A DNA stretch of 41,523 nt from Bacteroidales bacterium (GTDB taxonomy: Bacteria; Bacteroidota; Bacteroidia; Bacteroidales; UBA932). Each line of letters begins with the position of its first letter. The stretch's first letter is position 1. The stretch is taken from assembly GCA_017559545.1 (NCBI GenBank), contig JAFYRK010000057.1:1-41523 (forward strand). The letters are read 5' to 3'. Of the stretch, positions 26,151 through 32,952 are shown one piece after another. The notes beneath the pieces were generated by a model, which ran no database searches, was not told the origin of the DNA, and saw nothing but the letters and a program-made list of their open reading frames with translations. The position numbers and the translations under genes were made by a program.

Positions 26151-27242
26151 TTATTTAGGAGCGATGCGGTAGAGGACGCCGGCGATAATGGCGAAAATAA
26201 TGTTAGGAAGCCAGAGGGCGATGAACGGAGGAAGGGTGCCGGTATGGACGAACATCTGGCTGAAACGCAGGAAGAGGATATAGGTAAATGCAAGGGCGAT
26301 ACCTATACCGATATTCCATCCGATACCTCCTCTTCTCTTTTTAGAAGACAGGGCAACGCCCATAATGGTCAGAATGAAAGCTGAGAATGGCAGAGCGAAA
26401 CGTGTATTCTTCTCGATCAAGGCGAACTTTACGTTTGCATCTCCACGCATCTTCTGTATTGCAATCATATCGTTAAGTTCCTCGTAATTAAGCGTCTCGA
26501 CTGTCTTTTCCGTCAGATAGAAGTCCTTTACTGACAAAGCCAGCGTTGTATCGATCTGACGTCCGCTGCGGATATTGTCTGTAAGGTCGTCGTTATAATC
26601 CCTGATGAAGTATTTCTTAAGACGCCATGTGCCCTTAAGGGTGTCATATACAGCTGTCTCGGCTGAAATCTTTGACACGAGTTTGTTATCCTCTATCCTT
26701 TCTATCGTGAAACGGTAAGCTGTATTGTTCCAGGAACTGAAAGACTCAGCGTAAACAAACTCTCCCGGTGCGGTCTGGTAGTGAACATTCCTGCCGACAC
26801 TCTTGTATCTGTCCTTTATATATTGCGTTTCAAATTCCAATCGGGTCTTGTTGGCATCCGGTATGACAAAAAGGTTCAGCCATAACGACAGGAGTGCGAT
26901 CAGGGTCGCGGAAAATACATACGGAACCATCATCCTATGGAAGCTGATACCGCAGGACAGGATAGCCACAATCTCTGAGTCGGCCGCCATCTTGGACGTA
27001 AAGAAGATTACCGTGATGAACACGAACAGCGGGCTGAACATGTTTATGAAGTACGGAATGAAGTTTAGGTAGTAGTCAAAAATGACAGCCTTGAGCGGAG
27101 CCTCCTTTGATACAAAGTCATCGATCTTCTCACTGATATCAAAGATGATGACGATGCCGATGATAAGCAGCAACGCCACAAAGAAGGTTCCCATGAACTT
27201 CTTTACAATATACAGGTCTATCTTTCTTGGTGAGAGATCCAT
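26151..27242 (-). CDS. lptG: LptF/LptG-family permease (YjgP/YjgQ), LptG-like
   Basis: A 363-residue inner-membrane permease of the lipopolysaccharide exporter LptB2FG, which extracts LPS for transport to the outer membrane. Three helices lie in the first ~130 residues (FFVALLLIIGIVIIFDI; FINMFSPLFVFITVIFF; YVFSATLIALLSLWLNLF). A periplasmic beta-jellyroll domain (about 135-275) follows, then three helices at the C-terminus after RFALPFSAFILTIMGVALS. Length equals E. coli LptG (360 aa). It begins 6 bp after tgt on the same strand, so they form an operon. A second member of the family in this window is fused to Fmt at 32953-35409, and that one is more LptF-like. The F/G naming is by size and context only. 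Confidence 0.85.
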   Translation of the reverse strand: MDLSPRKIDLYIVKKFMGTFFVALLLIIGIVIIFDISEKIDDFVSKEAPLKAVIFDYYLNFIPYFINMFSPLFVFITVIFFTSKMAADSEIVAILSCGISFHRMMVPYVFSATLIALLSLWLNLFVIPDANKTRLEFETQYIKDRYKSVGRNVHYQTAPGEFVYAESFSSWNNTAYRFTIERIEDNKLVSKISAETAVYDTLKGTWRLKKYFIRDYNDDLTDNIRSGRQIDTTLALSVKDFYLTEKTVETLNYEELNDMIAIQKMRGDANVKFALIEKNTRFALPFSAFILTIMGVALSSKKRRGGIGWNIGIGIALAFTYILFLRFSQMFVHTGTLPPFIALWLPNIIFAIIAGVLYRIAPK

Positions 27243-27248
27243 GGTCTG

Positions 27249-28379
27249 TTAAAGTCTTGTTGTAATTCTCTTGACAGTTTCGTCCTTCCACGCCTTGAAG
27301 TCACCGGCCTTGATGTGCTTACGCGCTTCACGCACAAGGTCGAGGTAGAATGCCAGATTATGTTCGCTGGCGATCTGTCCCGCAAAGATCTCACCTGCGA
27401 TGAACAGGTGACGCAGGTATGCTCTTGTGTAGGTGTGATCCACGAATGATGTTCCCTTAGGGTCAAGCGGTGAAAAGTCATCAGCCCACTTCTTGTTCTT
27501 GATGTTGATGATGCCGTCCCAGGTGAAGAGCATTCCGTTACGGCCGTTTCTGGTCGGCATGACGCAGTCGAACATATCTACACCACGCGCAATGCCCTCA
27601 AGAATGTTAGCAGGTGTTCCTACGCCCATGAGGTAGCGAGGCTTATCCTCTGGAAGGATAGGACATACAACCTCAAGCATCTCGTACATCTTTTCCGTAG
27701 GTTCTCCCACTGCAAGGCCTCCGATAGCATAACCCTCACGGTCAAGCGCCGCCGCGTGTTCCACAGCAGCGACTCTGAGGTCAGGATAGACGCAACCTTG
27801 GACGATTGGGAAAAGAGCCTGCGAATAGCCATAGAGAGGATCTGTTGCATCAAAATGCTTAGAACAACGCTCAAGCCAGCGCTGAGTGAGCTCAAGGGAC
27901 TTCCTGGCATATCTGTAATCCGCATCTCCCGGACAGCACTCGTCAAATGCCATCACGATATCGGCACCGATAATACGCTGAGTGTCCATATTGTTCTCTG
28001 GAGTGAACAGATGCTTTGAACCGTCGATATGTGAACGGAAGACACAACCGTCCTCTGTCAGTTTTCTTATCGGACTGAGGGAGAACACCTGGAATCCGCC
28101 GCTGTCTGTAAGTATAGGCCTGTCCCAAGACTCGAACTTATGGAGTCCTCCTGCAGCCTTGAGCACGTCAAGTCCCGGACGAAGATAAAGGTGATATGTG
28201 TTACCGAGGATGATCTCAGCCTTTATATCCTCCTTCAGATCTCTATGATAAATACCTTTTACTGATCCGACTGTGCCCACAGGCATGAAAATAGGAGTCT
28301 CAATCTGTCCGTGATCCGTTGTGATCACACCGCACCTTGCCGCGGACTGAGGATCGTTATGTGTCTTTACAAATTTCAT
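27249..28379 (-). CDS. tgt: tRNA-guanine transglycosylase (queuosine synthesis), zinc cysteines missing
   Basis: A 376-residue Tgt that exchanges G34 of tRNAs with GUN anticodons for a queuine precursor. Clear family motifs: ETPIFMPVGT, ILTDSGGFQVFSL (general acid Asp), DIVMAFDECCPGD, GGLAVGEP, YLMGVGTP and DCVMPTRNGRNG (catalytic Asp). In other bacteria a CxCxxC motif plus a distant His holds zinc near the C-terminus. Here the same place (residues 309, 311, 314) reads DPKGTSFVD, with Gly, Ser and Asp, while the His (residue 340, SEHNLAFY) is kept. Flanking sequence (TRAYLRHL) is intact, so this is substitution rather than frameshift. It is transcribed with lptG and divergently from the MFS gene. 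Confidence 0.94.
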   Translation of the reverse strand: MKFVKTHNDPQSAARCGVITTDHGQIETPIFMPVGTVGSVKGIYHRDLKEDIKAEIILGNTYHLYLRPGLDVLKAAGGLHKFESWDRPILTDSGGFQVFSLSPIRKLTEDGCVFRSHIDGSKHLFTPENNMDTQRIIGADIVMAFDECCPGDADYRYARKSLELTQRWLERCSKHFDATDPLYGYSQALFPIVQGCVYPDLRVAAVEHAAALDREGYAIGGLAVGEPTEKMYEMLEVVCPILPEDKPRYLMGVGTPANILEGIARGVDMFDCVMPTRNGRNGMLFTWDGIINIKNKKWADDFSPLDPKGTSFVDHTYTRAYLRHLFIAGEIFAGQIASEHNLAFYLDLVREARKHIKAGDFKAWKDETVKRITTRL

Positions 28380-28397
28380 TCAAATGATTTTAACTCT

Positions 28398-28435
28398 CAA
28401 AGATACTACTTTTTATGCAAAATCTTCTATCTTTG
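28398..28435. promoter_or_regulatory. Divergent -7 boxes for tgt-lptG and the MFS gene
   Basis: TATCTTTG occurs on both strands: minus at 28405-28398 (19 bp before the tgt ATG) and plus at 28428-28435 (48 bp before the MFS ATG). The two boxes are 22 bp apart, so each promoter's -33 region overlaps the other promoter and they may interfere. Confidence 0.5.
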
Positions 28436-28482
28436 TTTTTTATCTGGGTATCCGGAACAAATAATATCAAAACACTATAACA

Positions 28483-29766
28483 ATGAACAAATCAATCAAA
28501 TCAAGGCTCATTGCCATGAACCTTATCCAGTGGGCCGTATGGGGAGCATACCTGACTTCAATGGGAAGCTACCTTGCATCTGTGGGACTTGCCACACGCA
28601 TCGGTATCTTTTATGCGATGCAGGGTATCGTTTCCATCTTCATGCCTACTCTCATGGGTATCGTTGCAGATAAATTGATCCCAGCACAGAAACTTCTTGG
28701 TATATGCCACGGAATCGCAGGAACTGCAATGCTCGGGGCAGGTTTATATGGAATGACGGCCGGCACAGAGGTGTCTTTCGGAATCCTTTTCAGCCTCTAT
28801 GCGCTCAGCGTAGCATTCTACATGCCGACAATCGCACTATCCAACTCAGCGGCATTCAATATCTTGGAGCAGAACGGATATGATACAGTGAAGGATTTCC
28901 CTCCTATACGCGTGTTCGGAACAGTGGGATTCATCTGCGCAATGCTTTTCGTGAACTTCATGACAAACGGTAACGGTGTGCAGTATCAGCACTCTTACAA
29001 TCAGTTCATCGTGTCAGGTATCCTCGGCATCATCATGCTTGTGTACTGCTTCACACTTCCTAACTGTCCATGCAGCGCAGCATCAGGAGAAAACCAGACT
29101 ATGGCGGAAAGATTTGGACTTGACGCATTCAAACTGTTCAAGGACAAACAGATGGCAATATTCTTCATCTTCTCTATGCTCCTTGGTGTAGCACTCCAGA
29201 TCACAAACGGTTTCGCGAACCCATTCATCTCGCACTTCAAGGAAATTCCTGAGTTCGCGCAGACATGGGGAGCTCGCAACGCAAATGCATTGATTTCCAT
29301 TTCACAGGTATCAGAAACTCTCGGCATCCTCCTTATCCCAGTTGCCATGAGAATCTTCGGCATCAAGAAAGTCATGCTCATTGCAATGTTCGCATGGGTG
29401 CTACGTTTCGGCCTCTTTGGAGCCGGCAATCCAGGCACTGGAGTCTGGATGCTTATCCTCTCGATGCTCGTTTACGGAGTTGCATTTGATTTCTTCAACA
29501 TCTCAGGAGCTCTCTACACCAATATGCGCACAAGCGAAAAGCTTCAGAACAGCGCACAGGGTCTGTTCATGCTTATGACCAACGGTATCGGCGCTACAAT
29601 CGGCACCCTCAGCGCACAGGCTGTCGTGAACCACTTCGTATACAAGGCTGCTGAACCGAACTGGAGCGCAGCATGGTATGTATTCGCAGCTTACGCCCTC
29701 GTAGTTGCAATCCTCTTCATGATCCTCTTCAAGGAACCGAAGGATATTACCCAGAAAGTCGCGTAA
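28483..29766 (+). CDS. MFS transporter, nucleoside:H+ symporter (NupG-like)
   Basis: A 427-residue, 12-helix major facilitator. It begins SRLIAMNLIQWAVWGAYLTSMG, the typical start of the NupG/XapB nucleoside symporter family, and contains ALSNSAAFNILEQNG, FPPIRVFGTVGFICAM and the C-terminal NMRTSEKLQNSAQGLFMLMTNGIGA also seen there. It would import nucleosides with protons through the inner membrane. It has its own promoter, divergent from tgt. Its stop is followed 32 bp later by repeat copy C. Substrate is by family similarity; other sugars or related compounds are possible. Confidence 0.85.
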   Translation: MNKSIKSRLIAMNLIQWAVWGAYLTSMGSYLASVGLATRIGIFYAMQGIVSIFMPTLMGIVADKLIPAQKLLGICHGIAGTAMLGAGLYGMTAGTEVSFGILFSLYALSVAFYMPTIALSNSAAFNILEQNGYDTVKDFPPIRVFGTVGFICAMLFVNFMTNGNGVQYQHSYNQFIVSGILGIIMLVYCFTLPNCPCSAASGENQTMAERFGLDAFKLFKDKQMAIFFIFSMLLGVALQITNGFANPFISHFKEIPEFAQTWGARNANALISISQVSETLGILLIPVAMRIFGIKKVMLIAMFAWVLRFGLFGAGNPGTGVWMLILSMLVYGVAFDFFNISGALYTNMRTSEKLQNSAQGLFMLMTNGIGATIGTLSAQAVVNHFVYKAAEPNWSAAWYVFAAYALVVAILFMILFKEPKDITQKVA

Positions 29767-29798
29767 TTTACCCACAAGGGGTATAAAACCGAAGGAAC

Positions 29799-29895
29799 TG
29801 CGGACACCGTCCACGGTTATATAGGAAAAGCGTGGCAGATACCCACCTCAAAGGCTGGATCTGCCACGCTTTCACTATGTTTCCGTGGATGATGT
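29799..29895 (-). repeat. Structured ~97-bp repeat, copy C (inverted)
   Basis: The reverse complement of copies A and B, without a transposase gene beside it. Differences from A are few (CCACGG for CCACGA, AACC for ATCC), and both help pairing of the outer stem. It lies between the convergent MFS and ilvE genes and probably also works as a terminator for both. It lacks the TGTAA extension shared by A and B. Confidence 0.9.
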
Positions 29896-29905
29896 CAGCA
29901 GTAGA

Positions 29906-30940
29906 TTACTCTACAAAGTGAATCCATCCGAATGGATCCTCGATGTCACCCTTCTGAAGCTGAGTCAGGAAGTTGTAGAGTCTGAGTGACTTAGGACCGC
30001 ACTGGCCGTTTCCGTAAGTGTATACAGTCTCCTCATTGGACTCAAGGAAAGGCTTGTCAACGAGCTTGTGGACAGGAGTGATTACTACTGCAGTACCGCA
30101 CTCTCCAACCTCCTCGAATGTGCTGAGCTCATCTACGAGAACCTCACGTCTCTCAACCTCCATTCCGAGGTGTGCTGCAACAGTCTCAAGAGACTTGTTG
30201 GTGATAGATGGGAGGATAGAATCAGATTTAGGAGTAATATATCTGTTATCCTTGATCGCAAAGAAGTTAGATGAGTTGAACTCGTCGATCTTTGTCTTTG
30301 TTGAAGGGTCAAGGTAAAGCACTGCCTTGTAGCCCTGCTCGTGAGCTACGTTGAGAGAGTAGAGTGAGCAAGCGTAGTTTCCACCGACCTTGAAGGAACC
30401 TGATCCGTTCGGAGCAGCTCTGTCATAGTTACGTGCGATAACAACGTCAACTGCGTCAAGAGCACCACCTACGTATGCTCCTACAGGTGAGCAGAGGACC
30501 ATGAATGTGCTCTCCTTAGATGACTGTACACCGAGCTGAGGGTTTGAACCGATGAGAGTAGGGCGGAGATAGAGTGATGCTCCGGTAGCCTCGTAAGGTG
30601 GAAGGAACTCCTCGTTCTCCTTGATGCAACGCTCGCACATCTCGATAAAGAGCTCTGTTGAAGGAGCTGCGATTCCAAGATACTTAGCCGATCTCTGGAG
30701 ACGCTTTGCATTCTCTTCAGGTCTGAACATTCTGATTCTGCCGTCCTTGCCCCTGAAAGCCTTGAGACCCTCGAAGCACTCGATTGCATAGTGAAGTGCA
30801 CCAGCGTATGCGCTGAAGTGCAGATAGTCCTCGGTAAGACTTGCTATCGGGGTCCATGCGCCGTTCTTGTACTCGGTCTTGAGAATTGTGTTGGTTTTTG
30901 TGTAGGAGAATGTGAGTTTGCTCCAGTCAATATTAGCCAT
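29906..30940 (-). CDS. ilvE: Branched-chain amino acid aminotransferase
   Basis: A 344-residue class IV PLP aminotransferase interconverting Leu, Ile and Val with their 2-oxo acids, with glutamate as partner. The Schiff-base lysine is Lys184 in SFKVGGNYACS. Other family features: HYAIECFEGLKAFRG, ASLYLRPTLIGSNPQLGV, KIDEFNSSNFF and GECGTAVVITPV. Length fits the IlvE-II type (about 340-360 aa). It starts 7 bp after ilvA and shares its transcript, so the pair covers the first and last steps of isoleucine synthesis. Confidence 0.95.
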   Translation of the reverse strand: MANIDWSKLTFSYTKTNTILKTEYKNGAWTPIASLTEDYLHFSAYAGALHYAIECFEGLKAFRGKDGRIRMFRPEENAKRLQRSAKYLGIAAPSTELFIEMCERCIKENEEFLPPYEATGASLYLRPTLIGSNPQLGVQSSKESTFMVLCSPVGAYVGGALDAVDVVIARNYDRAAPNGSGSFKVGGNYACSLYSLNVAHEQGYKAVLYLDPSTKTKIDEFNSSNFFAIKDNRYITPKSDSILPSITNKSLETVAAHLGMEVERREVLVDELSTFEEVGECGTAVVITPVHKLVDKPFLESNEETVYTYGNGQCGPKSLRLYNFLTQLQKGDIEDPFGWIHFVE

Positions 30941-30947
30941 AATGTTA

Positions 30948-32207
30948 TCAGATTAGTATTTCAAATAATTTATTGTTCTCGTTGATGTATTCATATGATA
31001 TTCCGTGCTTGTCCATCCTGTCTGTGAGGGCATTGAAATCTTCCTTTGCAGCAAGCTCGATACCGATGAGCGCAGGTCCGAAGTTCTTGTTGGTCTTCTT
31101 AATATACTGAATATGCACAAGGTCGTCAGTCGGTCCGATCACGTCTCTGATGAATGAGAGGATCTCTCCTGACTTCTGAGGGAAATTCACGATGAAGTAA
31201 TGCTTCAGACCTTCATAGAGAAGTGACTTCTCACGGATCTCTTCCATTCTGGTGATGTCATTGTTGCTTCCGCTGACAACGCAGGCTACGTTCTTGCCTT
31301 TGATCTTGTCTGCATAGAAACGGAGTGCAGCAGCAGCCAATGCTCCTGCTGGTTCAACAACGATTGCACTTTTGTTATACATCTGGATGATTGTGGTGCA
31401 GACCGCGCCTTCCGGAACTACGACGATGTCGTCAAGGACTTCCTTGCAGACTTCGTATGTGAGCGATCCAGCCTTCTGCACTGCTGCTCCGTCCACGAAT
31501 TTGTCGATATGGTCGAGTCTTACAGTCTCTCCGGCCTCAATGGCTGCCTTCATGCAAGGTGCACCTGCAGGCTCAACGCCAATAACCTTTGTTTCAGGAC
31601 ACATCTGCTTGAAATATGCACCCAGTCCAGATGCGAGTCCACCACCTCCGATAGGTACGAAGATATAGTCAAGCTTTACCTTTGTCTGGCTAAGGATCTC
31701 CTTGCCGATGGTTCCCTGGCCTTCCATCACTTTCGGATCGTCAAATGGTGGGATGAATGTTTTGCCGTTTTCCTGGGCATATGCGATTGCAGCGGCATTT
31801 GCAGCATCAAATGTGTCCCCTGTGAGAATGATCTCGATGAACTCCTTTCCGAACATCCTTACCTGCTCGATCTTCTGCTTTGGTGTGGTGGTCGGCATGA
31901 AGATGGAACCTAATATCTGGAGCTTGCAGCATGAGAAAGCAACACCCTGGGCATGGTTTCCTGCGCTTGCGCAGACGATACCTTTATGAAGCAACTCCGG
32001 TTCGAGTGTCCTGATTTTATTGAATGCTCCTCGGATCTTATAAGATCTTACCATCTGCAGATCCTCTCTCTTGAGGAAGACATTGGCGTCATAGACGTCA
32101 GAGAGGTTGTTGTTCTTCATGAACGGCGTAGGTTCGAGAATCTCTTTCAGGACCTCGGAGGCCTTGTCGATCTCCTCTACGCTTGGAAAGTACTTTTTCG
32201 TGTCCAT
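30948..32207 (-). CDS. ilvA: Threonine dehydratase
   Basis: A 419-residue PLP enzyme deaminating threonine to 2-oxobutanoate, the entry step of isoleucine synthesis. The PLP lysine is Lys57 in RSYKIRGAF. SAGNHAQGVAFSC and IFVPIGGGGLASGLGAYF (phosphate-binding glycine loop) are present, as is VVSGSNND near residue 315. The last ~80 residues (LKHYFIVNFPQKSGEILSF) form an ACT-like regulatory domain. Length matches the single-ACT, IlvA1-type biosynthetic enzyme of many Firmicutes and Bacteroidetes rather than the 514-aa two-ACT E. coli form. Isoleucine feedback is likely but not shown. Confidence 0.94.
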   Translation of the reverse strand: MDTKKYFPSVEEIDKASEVLKEILEPTPFMKNNNLSDVYDANVFLKREDLQMVRSYKIRGAFNKIRTLEPELLHKGIVCASAGNHAQGVAFSCCKLQILGSIFMPTTTPKQKIEQVRMFGKEFIEIILTGDTFDAANAAAIAYAQENGKTFIPPFDDPKVMEGQGTIGKEILSQTKVKLDYIFVPIGGGGLASGLGAYFKQMCPETKVIGVEPAGAPCMKAAIEAGETVRLDHIDKFVDGAAVQKAGSLTYEVCKEVLDDIVVVPEGAVCTTIIQMYNKSAIVVEPAGALAAAALRFYADKIKGKNVACVVSGSNNDITRMEEIREKSLLYEGLKHYFIVNFPQKSGEILSFIRDVIGPTDDLVHIQYIKKTNKNFGPALIGIELAAKEDFNALTDRMDKHGISYEYINENNKLFEILI

Positions 32208-32243
32208 CTCTTAACGATTAAAATCAGAAAATGATTTATTTGT

Positions 32244-32251
32244 CAAAATTA
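32244..32251 (-). promoter_or_regulatory. -7 box of ilvA-ilvE
   Basis: TAATTTTG on the minus strand (32251-32244), exact to TAnnTTTG, 36 bp before the ilvA ATG. No -33 box of good quality was found. Confidence 0.4.
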
Positions 32252-32283
32252 TAATTAATATTGTTGAATTCCTAATATTTCAT

Positions 32284-32949
32284 TTAATTCATCATTACCA
32301 GTGCAATTGATCTGTGACTGAACTCCAGACGCACTCTGTCTTGTGTCGCTCTGTTGAGTGTAGCCTTCCACCAGTTGTCGAAAACCACTTCATCAGTCTT
32401 CCATGCAAGTCCTGATGATTTTATCTTCAGCGAGGTGTCGGGACTGAAGATCGAGATCTGACGGCCTATGCCGCAGTCAAACTCCAAAGTGTCTGTAACG
32501 GGGAATATCACTCCATGGTCAGTGATCATCTGCAACTGTATTTCCATGGCTTCAAGGTCATAGGTGCGGGCATACTCCATCAGCAGAGAGATGTTTCCGA
32601 TTGTGTGGTCCTCTCTCTGTCCTGTGGCTCCTATGATTGTGATTGTGCTGATTCCTGAAAGATTCTCCAGGGCCCATTTGAACGCCTTGGTCTGGTCGTT
32701 GTGTTCCTGTTCGTCGATCTGTACTATAATGTCTGAGAACTTGGTTTTCAGACTTGCAGACAGAGAATCCATGTCTCCCACGACCTTGTCCGGTAGTCTG
32801 TCGTTGCCGAAGATTGCCTTACTGTTGCGAATGAATTTCCTGAGTGCCCCGTCGCAGCAGATTATGTAATCGGCTGAACGGATCAAGTATCTCGGATACT
32901 CGGTCTTAGGGAATGCACCGTCGCATATTATGACAACTTCTCCGCCCAT
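32284..32949 (-). CDS. thiN: Thiamine pyrophosphokinase
   Basis: A 221-residue enzyme transferring pyrophosphate from ATP to thiamine. Motifs of the family: YIICCDGAL, the metal-binding VVGDMDSLS, EHNDQTKAFKWAL and IIGATGQREDHTIGNISLL. A beta-rich C-terminal thiamine-binding domain follows (residues of about 150-221; SLKIKSSGLAWKTDEVVF). Length is as expected (about 210-220 aa). It starts 3 bp after the LptF-Fmt fusion gene, so it is in the same operon. No thiamine riboswitch is seen upstream, nor a PnuC/T-type thiamine transporter in the window. Confidence 0.92.
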   Translation of the reverse strand: MGGEVVIICDGAFPKTEYPRYLIRSADYIICCDGALRKFIRNSKAIFGNDRLPDKVVGDMDSLSASLKTKFSDIIVQIDEQEHNDQTKAFKWALENLSGISTITIIGATGQREDHTIGNISLLMEYARTYDLEAMEIQLQMITDHGVIFPVTDTLEFDCGIGRQISIFSPDTSLKIKSSGLAWKTDEVVFDNWWKATLNRATQDRVRLEFSHRSIALVMMN

Positions 32950-32952
32950 GTT

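Noticed and set aside
24925-29895. Three ~100-bp repeats considered as a CRISPR array or as IS terminal repeats
   Set aside because: The copies are not regularly spaced, one is inverted, and no cas genes are present. They are hairpin elements downstream of genes next to a RAYT, and flanking target-site duplications were not seen.
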